This document shows, one piece after another, positions 1-9,733 of a DNA stretch of 64,000 bases. Numbering within the stretch: position 1 is the stretch's first letter; every line of letters starts with the position of its first letter. The translations under genes were made by a program, and so were the position numbers. The notes under the pieces are model-generated. The model worked only from the letters and a program-made list of their open reading frames with translations. It did not search any database and had not been told where the DNA came from. Origin of the DNA: Russula earlei (lineage: Eukaryota > Basidiomycota > Agaricomycetes > Russulales > Russulaceae); the NCBI GenBank assembly GCA_025769875.1, contig JAGFNK010000059.1, positions 101,976-165,975 of the forward strand, written 5' to 3'.

Positions 1-548
1 CCGTATGGGAGGTCTCACTAGATCGGAAAGCTTGAAAATCTCCGTGCTCTCTTCACGCGTGATCTTTTCGTGAGCGAATAGTTGAGCAGCCTCCGATATG
101 GAATCTGTGAGGTTCGTCGATGGGAATGGAACATCGTTTTCCACCCGGGGAATGAGATGAAAGATGAGATCTGGTGAGTGAACGGACAGCTCCACGCCAT
201 TCGTGAGGGGGTTAGGCCAGGGCATGCGAACCGAAACAGACGCGATGCAACCCTCGTGAAGTTGTATCGGCAAGCCGGAAAGTAAGGTATTGATAGACTC
301 ACATGACAATTTAGATATAATCCAGTTTAAATGGGTAGACTCACAGTACACTCAAGTTCCAAGTCATTGACAGTGAGGTTTCCTGAGCCAATCGCCGAGG
401 CTATTTGTTCGACATCTAGCTGCCCGGGTTTGAGAAGGTGGCCTAGGAATCTCTTAAGGATGAAGGAGAAGAATTTACGTTGCAGGTTGGGAAGAATAGA
501 GACATCAAACTTTGGAAACGTGAACCAGGAGGGAACCCAGGAAGGCAT
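1..548 (-). CDS. ATG2: ATG2 autophagy lipid-transfer protein, N-terminal part (runs off the window)
   Basis: ATG2 is a rod-shaped lipid-transfer protein that bridges ER and phagophore and feeds phospholipids to the growing autophagosome. The start is the ATG at 548-546. The first exon encodes an N-terminal chorein-type segment with WVPSW near the start, then KRFLGHLLKPGQLDVEQI and an IGSGNLTVNDLELE stretch, the classical ATG2/VPS13 opening. A 47-bp intron (about 298-344, donor GTGAGT) joins it to the SINTLLSGLPIQLHEGC stretch. The frame then stays open to the window edge, so only about 165 residues are visible of a protein that usually exceeds 1,500. The RPA2-like gene upstream on the same strand stops 175 bp before this start. 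Family identity is seen directly; function is family knowledge. Confidence 0.9.
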
Positions 549-723
549 TATTCACTCTGGACTTGCGGGACCCTTTGGTGGCCCTTGCTGGCAATGAAAG
601 GGCAAGATTACGTCACACCATGTGATCATCCAATTCATCATCTTATCTTGGGTCGATCTTATCGTCTCGTATAGAAATTAATGGTAAAATCCCTGGCGAA
701 ACAACCTTTCGTTGGAAGAAAAC

Positions 724-1993
724 TCAATCTTTCATCTTGAAGTGGTTTTCATCAATGGTAGAATAAAGAAGTCCGTCCTCCATCATTTCCTCGATCGCTT
801 GACTGCAGCACAAGTGTCCGTGAACACTAAGACAGGTAGAGACATGAGTAGGGCTAACCGGATTTTCAGCTCAGAATCGCAGTCTGTAGATCGGCCAATG
901 CGCATGTACAAAGCCTTGATAGGAACTCCAGTTGGGAAGAGGGGGGCATTTTCCTGGATCTTTATTATGATGTCTCTTTGTAGAGAGCTGAGTGCGGAGT
1001 AAGGGTCTCGTAGAAGAGACGGCAGGTTGTTGGCTTCTAGGGGAGGACTCGTGGACGATAAAGGCGGTGACTGGGAAGGAAGCGAGGGTTCTTGAACAAA
1101 TTCCGGGTTATGAAGGTGCTCATCCGAGTGATGGTCAAGCAGTGTTAGCCTGTCAATTTCTCCCAACTCTGGCATGTTCTCGAAATCGGCCCATGATGCC
1201 TGTGGGGTGAAGTACCCATCGGTCCCACTGTCCGTCTGCATTGGTGTGGTATGTTGTTGCGTGACCCGTGGAGATCGCGACATGGTTGGCGCAGTGTGTG
1301 CAGACAACTAAGCATGTCAGCGTCATGGCCGAGGGTGACGCATCAAATATAGCCTCACAGATATTCTTTTCTGTCTGGACACAAATGCCACCATAGCCTC
1401 CAAGCAATGAAAGAAAGGCTCATGCATGTCGAGAACTGGTCGTATATGCACTGCTATCAGTTGGTTCTTACCATTAAAATTTTTAAGCCGCCCCATCACG
1501 CGAACGTATATATGCTCCCTTCCGGCCATGTCAGGACAAGTGTATTTATGAAAAGCGTTTGAACCGCTCTACTTACTTAAGAGATCCCTCCAGCAGGGGG
1601 TTTGATTCTGACCACGAGAACTGGGAGACTCTGAGACGCCCAGCGCTACCGTCTTCTACAAAGTATGCTCTTCCAGAATTGTCATGGTATGGGCCAATTT
1701 GGACAAGATGCGCAACGCAAGTGACCTGGATGTTTTATGTAGCCTAGTCTGTTATCGCGAATACCTTTCGTGGTACCATATCAAGCTCCATTCCATCTAT
1801 GTAGAATTTGGACTGCGTGTGCTTCTGCCGAGCACGAAGAAGCTGTTGAACTGTGGCCGGATATATCGAACGTCCAGCCTGGTGAACTTGAGAGATTAGA
1901 TTGGAATATGGCCATTGGCATATCCTCGGACAGTGTGAGCAGCAGTGCTACAAGACCGACCGGCAAACTCTGGGATCCTGTGTAGTACGACAT
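724..1993 (-). CDS. RPA2-like protein (second RPA32 paralogue)
   Basis: Homologue of RPA2/RPA32, the middle subunit of the trimeric ssDNA-binding complex RPA used in replication, repair and checkpoint signalling. The proposed start (1993-1991) gives MSYYTGSQSLP. After an intron with uncertain ends comes ATVQQLLRARQKH, then FYIDGMELDMV, then VTCVAHLVQIG and the OB-fold stretch YVRVMGRLKNFNGK with IRPVLDMHEPFFHCLEA. A proline/serine-rich linker of about 100 residues follows. The C-terminal winged helix ends with the GLLYSTIDENHFKMKD stretch at the stop (724-726), reached through an intron at about 785-837. All parts of RPA2 are present and in frame after splicing, so it is not an obvious pseudogene. 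Its linker and N-terminus differ strongly from the canonical copy at 3377-4501. It is divergent from the HAD gene, with 172 bp between starts. A specialised role is inference. Confidence 0.8.
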
Positions 1994-2165
1994 CAATATT
2001 GAGGTTGAAAGATTCCGACCGGTCCTTCTAAGTGGGAACTTTGAGGAAGAGGGGAGAAAGAACCTGTGCCGGTCCGAGTCGATGTCAGGTGCCACCAACG
2101 TTCAACCTCAAGTCCGCCCAAGTCGCTGACTCTGACATACGCCAACTGAAACTCAAATCTCAGAA

Positions 2166-3254
2166 ATGTTGAGATCGTCGAAAGGCGAGGGACACACTCA
2201 GGAGATTTCCGAGAAAGCGACACGAGCGAAGCTTGTCGATAACTTCAAGGTGTCAGTTACTCGCCCTTTGATCGCCGTGGACCTTGATGACGTTTTGTGT
2301 CAAACGACCATCTGCGCTGCGGAGTGTGCGTCGGCGTACACCCAAGCTATTCAGTTTGTCATTCTTCTAATCTACCGAGTCGTGCAGGGCATAATCGCAA
2401 GTTCGGGACACACATGCAACTCAAAGACTTCTTCTGTCAGTCAAAATATCTCCTAAACGTGGTCATCTTGTCCCTCACCAAGAGGCTTGTTGGCAGACTC
2501 GACTTGGTATAAAGTACCAACAATAATCCTATGAAACGTTGTGGCAGTGCGAATCTAAGTGATATAGAATCCAGGTTGGGGTACAATAGCCGCCACTGCC
2601 AGCAAAATCAAAGAGTTCTATGACACGGATCAGCTCAAGCACGCGGTCCCCGTGCCGGGATCTTTGGATGCCCTGAATCGCCTCCGTGAGATGGGATATA
2701 ACCTAACCATCGTGACGGCTCGATCATTCCTGCACGAGTTGGAAAGTACCATTATCTGGCTTGACAAACATTTCGACGGTAAGCTCGTTTAGGGCACTCT
2801 GGGACCGCATACTCATGCTACAAAGGAATATTCTGCAACGTAATTTTCTCGTCGCAGGGCAGCAATAATCTTGCCTATGATGGAAAATGTATTGGCACGA
2901 CGCTCAGTAAGCTGCAGGTCCGATTGCCCAACGGCGGTTCTGCCTTTATGAGAACTCATCTCCCAGATTTGCGAGACCATCCAATCAATATTGCTCATCG
3001 ATGACTCGCTGGAGACAGCACTGAATTTCGGACGAGCTGCTAACCGATTGGTCCTTTTGTTCGGAGACTACGAATGGAACAAACGAGTTGATGCAGGTGA
3101 CCTCTGGACATTCGACGACAAGTCGACACTCGAAGGTGGAAATGAGTGGTGGGAAGCTGACACAACAAGTTTGCGTAACGAGGATACCATCTGGAGAGTG
3201 AGGAATTGGGCACAAGTATTACAATGGCTAGAAGGGAGCACAGAGATAACATAA
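2166..3254 (+). CDS. HAD-superfamily phosphatase, 5'-nucleotidase-like
   Basis: Predicted HAD-fold phosphohydrolase. HAD motif I is visible as LIAVDLDDVLCQT near residue 38, where the two aspartates of DLD would be nucleophile and acid/base. Motif II is in LTIVTARS, and the acidic motif IV is in ILLIDDSLETAL. Splicing gives AEWHNRKFGTHMQLKDFF across the first intron (donor GTGCGT), then TASKIKEFYDTDQL, then IFCNVIFSSQ. The protein ends LEGSTEIT at the stop 3252-3254. The overall plan resembles the 5'(3')-deoxyribonucleotidase-like HAD family (PF06941 type), but the substrate cannot be read from sequence. It lies between the two RPA2 genes, divergent from one and convergent with the other (122 bp between stops). 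A nucleotide-pool role would fit that neighbourhood but is speculation. Confidence 0.75.
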
Positions 3255-3376
3255 GCTAACGTAGTCCACGTCGCAGAACGCCATTTCAGGTGTCCAGCAG
3301 AAATCTTACGGAGATTATGCATACATATTGATAGGGACTCCAGCTCTTAAGCACTAAATCTTTGATGGGAACGGAA

Positions 3377-4501
3377 TTACTGCGAGATCTGGAAATGCGT
3401 CTCGTTAATTGTACTGAAGATGAGGCCATCATCCATCAGTCGCTCCAAAGCTTGCCTGTTAACATAGTTATGTCAGTCACTATCGACTGCGAGTGGGCGG
3501 ATAATCTCACTCGATGGATTCTGCATCTGCTCCTACGGCCTTGGCGATAGCGCTGACATGCACACCTTCTGGCCTCTTCGGCTGATTCAGTATGAAATGA
3601 ACGATGCTGCGCGGGACAGGCGGAAGGTGTGCATATTGGTCCTTAACTTCCGTTTGAGGAACTTGCGCGGCGGAGTACGCAGAGACCGATGGCTTTGCAG
3701 CCCCTCCGGACGACCCTGGCTGGATGATCCATCAGTCGCGTGCATTACAAAAGTCAGGGGAAGATGCCTACAGGGCCACGATCGAAAATGAGCTGCACGG
3801 TCATCGCTTCTAGCAGATGGAAGAAAGGTTCGTGGGCATCCCGAACGGACCGAATTTGAGTTGCATTAATGTATTTCTTCCTTCCGAACATTTTGACTGT
3901 GCCGGTGACGCGGGCGAAGGTATTTGGCCTACGGAAAATAAGTGGTAGAAAGGGTGAGGCGTGCGGGACAGATCTCACTGGATTTCCTCCTGACCATCTT
4001 CGCCGTCTGGGTGGATCGAATCTGACCAATGTCGGGCCTCCAGCATGGGACCGGTGCCGTCATCGAGCTGGTAAACGCAATTCGTCGCCTGCTTCTGGAA
4101 CGACACGACGTGCGCGACAAGCGTCACCTGAGCGGGTATGTTGAGAAGCGGCATGGCAGAGGCCCAAACGAAAGCGCACATGACCGAACTCGGTGTTTTC
4201 GAACGTCCAATCTGCATCCGCATGGGCTTGAGTAGCTGCATGAAATTGTTTCGCGGTGATAGGTCGAAGGGATTGCGAGAGCGTGCCCTTCTATAGAAGA
4301 GGTCAGACCGGGAAAAGGAACCCTACTCGGCTAGTTCGTACACGACCAAATCCACCAGGGCTACCACCTGGGTTGCCAAACGGCGACCCGCCAGTCAGGT
4401 AGCCACCTGCACTTGTGTTTCCGTAGAAATCGATAGCTTGACATATAGAAATTAATATTAGGAGCGGTCTGATCTAAGAAAGTTCACTCACCCTGACTCA
4501 T
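3377..4501 (-). CDS. RPA2: Replication protein A 32 kDa subunit (canonical RPA2)
   Basis: Middle subunit of the RPA heterotrimer, which coats ssDNA in replication, repair and checkpoint activation. The start at 4501-4499 gives MSQ, then an intron with donor GTGAGT. Next come AIDFYGN and a glycine-rich N-terminus (GGYLTGGSPFGNPGGSPGG), the flexible, normally phosphorylated tail. The LRPITAKQFHAATQAH stretch opens the OB domain. After a further intron, VTLVAHVVSFQKQ, YQLDDGTGPMLEARHW and VTGTVKMFGRKKYINATQ follow with RDAHEPFFHLLEAM. The C-terminal winged helix ends DDGLIFSTINETHFQISQ at the stop 3377-3379. The Gly-rich tail and order make this the better match to ordinary RPA2 of the two copies. 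An MCB-like CGCGT core lies about 33 bp upstream of the start. Confidence 0.88.
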
Positions 4502-4630
4502 TCCAACAGACGTCGATGCTCTGGTCCTGTCGCGCGTCCCAAATGAATTGACACCGTTGTCACGCCCGCGATGTGACATTATCACGTGCAAGTGTTACGA
4601 GTCGCACAGCATTTCCGTAAATAAATTCTA

Positions 4631-4696
4631 TATCAGAGTTGAACAAGTTGTAATTTCATGCCGTAGGCATGAAATTAAAACTTGTATCATAGTTGA
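4631..4696. repeat. 42-43 bp near-perfect hairpin flanked by 12-bp direct repeats (mini-MITE)
   Basis: Left arm ACAAGTTGTAATTTCATGCC (4643-4662) and right arm (4666-4685) are 20-bp inverted copies with one mismatch, around a 3-bp GTA loop. The hairpin is flanked by TATCAGAGTTGA (4631-4642) and TATCATAGTTGA (4685-4696), which look like a 12-bp target duplication with one change. The right arm recurs exactly for 19 bp at 59039-59057. It sits between the NAA25 stop and the RPA2 start, in the RPA2 upstream region. Confidence 0.7.
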
Positions 4697-4754
4697 ATGT
4701 GTGGCTACGAGTGTCCATCAACACTGCCCATCAATCCAGCAGACGAAGCACAGA

Positions 4755-7700
4755 TTACATAGGTGTCTTGCATACCCGTACTATCCCGCTCCCAACTCCT
4801 TCCAGGACCTTCTTTTGAGAATCCGTCACTCTTTTGCCCACGTCGAGGACGTACTCATGAGTTAACTGATTAATTGCGAGTGAATCAAGCCTAGGTTTGA
4901 ACACATGCTTAAAATCTCACCTCGGAATGGGTCTGGAGGGCCTTGCAGTGCTCGACGAACTGCCTCCGCTTATCAGCTGTCCCCTCAAGTTCGCTAATCT
5001 TCGTCAACTGGGTACCAATCTCTCTGACTATGTCGATGACACTTGCACGGAGACTTTTTATATGCTGGACGAGCTACGAAAGGTTGACCCACGACTATTT
5101 CGGTGAAACTGCTCGACCCACCACACCAAGTTTGTTAATACGGACGACGGAAGCGTCTTTGAAGCGTTTGGTGCAGACAAAGAACAGAAACAACGCCTAT
5201 CTACGCGATCAGCAACCACCAAGGTGTTGGGTAGCACGCTTGCCTCTTGCGCCAGGGTGGCGATATGTAATATCTCATAAATTGGACGGGTTTCCTCGAC
5301 GACCTTTGTGAATCTGGCACGGGCATCTTCCAGGACGTCAATTCAAAAAGCATCGGGAAATTTAAAACCTTCTCACTCTTGAAATAGGAGAGGATAGAGT
5401 CAGGCGGTTCAGTAATGTGTGGGGTGTCATCGGGTTTTCTGCCATGACCATTCTCTGACACTCCATCATTTGCAGAATTGCTACTTTTCGGTGGTTGTTT
5501 GGCAGCTTCAACCCGAGGCCGAAGGAAGTTATGGAAGGGATCCAACCATTTTGTCAATTCGACCACATAATGAAAGAGAGCGACCTCGTCATCTGTAAGC
5601 TGAATGGCTGTTAGGCAACGGGATCGTCATCAATGGGTAGAATGAGAAGTTACCTCCGACAGCTCATCCGCAGTTTGTACAGTTAAGCGATCCGTGAGGG
5701 ATATTTTCGCGTCTGGGTTTGATCTTGGTCTCGGGCGATCGCCGACGAGCAATTTATCGTCCTCCACAGAAAGGTCCAAATCGCTTGCTCCTGATAGGGC
5801 CTTGATGTAAATTTTGAGGAATATAGACAGCCACCCTGCCTGTATATAAGTGAGTTACGCTTTGGCTATCGCATTTCGAATAGGACACACTTACCGCTGG
5901 CTCGTTACCGAAAAGAGTTGTTTGTGATAAGAACGATGGTTGCCCGCGCGGTTGGTAATTTGGGAGAACTTCCAGGTCCCGGTTATCGTGATGCACTGGC
6001 ATCGAGTTCAGTTGCGGGAGAAGGTATGCCGCGAAGAAATACGCACATCGATCGAAGATGAACTTTAATTCAATCAACTCCATATCCACCAGTTCAGAGG
6101 TGATTTGTTCATGAGAGATTCGCAGGCGAACGTGCTCAATTTTAACAAGGTCCCGCTGAAGGGAGTTGTCTAGGCGCTCTTCGAAGACGACGAGTTCAGG
6201 GATCTGATATATGAAAGACTGCTCAGTCCGTGTGTAGTTGAGAATCGAGCGGGACGTGCCTGTGAGTACTTTTCTGTGCCGAATGCCTTGACAATGAACT
6301 CAGAAGTCTAATAGTTGTTAGCGATGGATGACTCGGGACTAAGAGTCTGGACTTGCATCCTGAGAGTTACTAAAATAGATATGACTGGCTTCAAGGCACT
6401 GGGAAGCATATGCCAGATCACCCGTAGCCGCTAACGAGAAATTAGTGGCACGAGAGAGGATTAGGTGCGACATAGTGTCGTTCTGAACCTGTTTCACGTT
6501 CAGAAGGCGATAATGGTCCAAAGCTAGTTGCGGCGCGCCTATTAAGAACAATCCCTAAGGCATATGCAGAGAACCGCGTCTAAATAAACAACATACCCAA
6601 GCGGCGATAAATTCTAACCAGCTCCAGATGGATTTGGTATGATTGGGGGCTTTTCTTGGAAGCATACTCCAATAAGACGACAGCATTGTGAAGGTGGGCC
6701 ACCGCGTTATCCAGAGCGTACATGTTTACGTGTACTTGCGCGGCGAGGATTGCCAGGTCATCCGCGGGTTGTAGCTCTAAGTTCGGGATATCTTTCCCTA
6801 AGGGCAGGGCGTCAAAATATTCACGTTCAAGGCCCGCAGCTCGAACGCTCTCCTGTTCTACTGTCAGCTGCGCTGCACTGAGACCGTATCGTAACAGCTT
6901 GTGGGCATTAAGGGATCGCCGAAGGCTGGCACCTGAGGACTGTCTGGGTTTTAGCGTTGGGCCTGCAAAAATTCGAGGAACTCACAGGGATGTGAGTTAT
7001 TCCCTCCAGAAATTTAATCCAATCGGACAATACTTCAGAATAAAGATCGGAATATGGCCGTAGATCCTCGTAGCATGCTGCTTTGTCTCCGAAAATCTCA
7101 AAGTAACGCTTCAAAAGGTTCAACAAGCGAGATGGATCTGCTGGTATTGGAGTAAACCCACCAAAGATCGAGGATCTACACACCTGAAGGTACCTCACGA
7201 ACTATGCAAAGCCTCTCGAGTTCCATCAGACCCAACCAGGCGGACCTATCGTGACTACCGTCCTCTTCTGCGATTTTTGTGAAGAGGTCTCGCGTCTTTG
7301 CTACACGCTGTAAGGGGTCGAGCTGGATTAATTGGTGGTCTGCCGAGGGTAGGAAGGTCGCATCTAGGATAGAGACGAACTCGAGCCAGTTACGATCCCT
7401 GTGGAGTCCTCTAGACATGTTCGGTGTATTGGAGTGTGTCTGACCTTTTCTCTACTACCCGTTCTTCTGCTGTAATCCCTTCTTCCGATTGCCAACCCCC
7501 GGCTTTCATGATCTCCCGCCGCAAGTAGTCGCAGGAGATATTGCGAGCGCAGAGGAGCCGCCCTGATTCCGTGTCGAGCAGTTCTCGGGCATCCTTGTGA
7601 AGTCCAAGTTGCTGCAGGATCGTGGTATGTAAATGGAGCCGATCTGGATGTACCTCCCCTTGTTTCCATGAAGCCGTTATAAGCCGGTGAGCTAACTTCA

Positions 7701-8525
7701 GTAAGATATTACGCATCTCAGCGGCTGTCATTGGGTCATTAGCCTATAAGCGAGCATAAGCACAAAGAAGTGAGGGGAAAAAGTAGGCGTAACCTGTAAA
7801 ACTGTGCACATTATTCCCCAAAAGACGTAGCGATCGTTGTGAAATTGCTTGTTTAATTTGTTGGCTAGCTACGACGAATCAATGTAAGATGGCGCCGCAG
7901 GGTAATGGAGCACCGGGAAGGCATAGTTGTTGGGAAGAAAGTACGGCCGAGGTGGCGGGCAGTGTACGGAAAAACCCTTACTTGTTGAGCAGCTTTCCAG
8001 TTTCCCATACGCACATTCGCAAAGAAAGCTTGGCGACCAAACTCGTCGTTTTCGGGCTGCTGCTTGAAAGCGTCTTCAAATAGCTTCACCAAGTCAGCAA
8101 CTGCGTCCAGCCAATTAAGCCGTGAGACAGGAAACTAAGTATCGGGTACTAACATCTGCCAAGATGGCGAAGGGCGTGCATGAGTGCGTTCATAGTCCCA
8201 TCGTCTGTTGGTCTGGTCGACAGCACTTCTTCGCATAGTACAATAGCTTCTTCAAACTTCTGGGCGCGTGTAAGGGCAAGAGCCTTTAGCGCCTAGCCTT
8301 GTATAAGAACTAGTGCGGAATCTTCAGAAGAAGCGAAAATACCTTGAGATGGTCGTTCTTCGGGTGCTTTTTGAGTAGCTTATTACAAGCCACTAGGGCG
8401 GATTTATGCGACCCGCTGTCCAGAGCATCTAATCCACCGCTGTAGTGACTTTGACGACAACTGTAACCAAATGTTGACACACCGTAAATTGGTCGTATCT
8501 GACGTTCGGTATGAAGGGACGACAT
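4755..8525 (-). CDS. NAA25: NatB N-terminal acetyltransferase auxiliary subunit (NAA25/MDM20)
   Basis: Ribosome-associated, TPR-rich partner of the NAA20 catalytic subunit. NatB acetylates nascent proteins starting Met-Asp/Glu/Asn/Gln. The start at 8525-8523 gives MSSLHTERQIRPIY, spliced to DALDSGSHKSALVACNKLL, the family's usual N-terminus. TPR-like helices follow: KHPKNDHLK, a VKLFEDAFKQQPENDEFGRQ repeat, FANVRMGNWKAAQQ and MRNILLKLAHRLI. Further on come WLEFVSILDA, a segment with LNLLKRYFEIFGDKAACYEDL and WIKFLEGI, and VELTKWLDPFHNFLRPR. The C-terminus runs IVREIGTQLTKISELEG, RRQFVEHCKALQTHSE and EYVLDVGKRVTDSQKKVLEG, ending VCKTPM at the stop 4755-4757. At least ten short introns are needed, so internal boundaries are approximate. 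It shares a 215-bp divergent promoter with NCE101. Confidence 0.85.
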
Positions 8526-8740
8526 TGTTTGAGGCTAATCGGGATTGCAATGGTATAGTCTGAGCTGCCAGGATTTGGAGACGCTGGTGGGCGCCTGCAA
8601 GAACAAATTTTATTCGTCCCTCCCTTTCGAATGTGTTATAGATCACCCGTACACGTAAGATTGCGTTCAAGCTACGGAGGAGCGATCCTCGCACTTGAGC
8701 TTGTGGCCGAAATTTACCCATTTTCACATTTACAACATCA

Positions 8741-9034
8741 ATGCCCCCAGTGTTGCTATCTCGGTAAGCTACAGGCAATCACACGTGTGTACGCCGTCCT
8801 AATCAATCCTTGGCTAGCACTCTGGATCCTCTTTTAGGCATCTTTACCGGGGCATTTGCGTACTACCTCTACGAGACAAATCTTCGGACAGCACCAGCCC
8901 CAGAACAGAAGCTGGCCAATCTCGTGCATTGGAAGATTGAGAAATACCGGAACAACCGCGCAGAAAGAAACGTGGCAGGAGCGAGTTCAGATGCTGATTT
9001 GTCGAGAGTATTTGCCCAGCTCAAGGATGAATGA
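8741..9034 (+). CDS. NCE101: Non-classical export protein NCE101-like small membrane protein
   Basis: Small single-pass membrane protein of the NCE101 family, named for a yeast role in leaderless protein export. The ATG at 8741 opens MPPVLLSR. A 54-bp intron (8764-8817, donor GTAAGC, acceptor CTAG) joins it to TLDPLLGIFTGAFAYYLYE, giving the family's (S)R-x-LDP-h-hG-h-h-G motif and single hydrophobic helix. A polar tail follows (KLANLVHWKIEKYRNNRAER) to the stop at 9034. The spliced length is 79 residues, somewhat longer than the shortest family members. Exon 2 alone has no ATG, which supports the split start. It is convergent with the PAC3-like gene, 86 bp between stops. Confidence 0.82.
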
Positions 9035-9120
9035 TACTTGATACTGTGTATATTGACGGACATACTCTGCCCAATCAAACCACACCTACTAATACATCTA
9101 TCTGTCCCCCATGACGAGGT

Positions 9121-9668
9121 TTACGTAGCATGTGCAGTGCCAAGTGTGTCACGAACGAGTTCCATGACTTGAAGAAAAGTAGCTCTGTCGCTCTCTGTTC
9201 CCGACGGGATCTCGAAAGTGCGAGGAGACTTCAACGCTACTCCAACGACTACGGGGATATGGGATGGCCCAACCCGACCATATCGTTCCGAAGCCCAAAC
9301 AAGGGTTGCAATTTGGGCCGCATAGGACGAATACAATGTCTGGTGATCCAGGGTCGGTGCATTTCCGAAAAGATAGTTCAAGTCAATCGAAGGGTGGACT
9401 GGCGGAAGAGTGCTACTAGTGGCATCTGATGTCAAGTTGTCTGAAGCGATTTCAGCAAGGGCAGCGGTGGATGGTACGGAAGCTTGGATCTGAAGTTATA
9501 TCAGACGACTAGAGTCAAGCAATAGAATTGTCGCAAACTGCCTACAAGCGTCCCAACTTTTTGTAGCTGCGTAACAATAACAAGGACCCGATCCGCAAAT
9601 GTCTGAATGATGACTTGAGTGTGAACATATTCAATGTCCCGTTCTGCAAGCACGACTGGCTGCGCCAT
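9121..9668 (-). CDS. Proteasome assembly chaperone 3-like protein (PSMG3/PAC3)
   Basis: Small predicted chaperone for assembly of the 20S proteasome alpha ring. Exon 1 (start 9668-9666) reads MAQPVVLAERDIEYVHTQ, then TFADRVLVIVTQLQKVGTL, matching the PAC3 pattern of a beta strand followed by LVxVTQLxKxG. An intron of about 57 bp leads to exon 2: IQASVPSTAALAEIASDN, a linker, DLNYLFGNAP, YAAQIATLVWASE and a C-terminal IPVVVGVALK strand. The total is about 165 residues, in the family range. It is divergent from MED16 with only 65 bp between start codons. Family assignment rests on a short motif and length, so it is moderate. Confidence 0.6.
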
Positions 9669-9733
9669 ACTCAGTTCAAGTTCAAGGTTAGAGCATCGGG
9701 CCGTTCCCTCTCAAAGCCATCAACTCACTCAAA

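Noticed and set aside
2985..3322. Minus-strand frames over the HAD gene 3' half
   Set aside because: The + strand carries the conserved LLIDDSLETAL and FGDYEWN segments; the minus frames are shadows.
724..4501. RPA2 duplication as an assembly error
   Set aside because: The two copies differ strongly in DNA, linker, N-terminus and intron positions, so they are not the same locus assembled twice.
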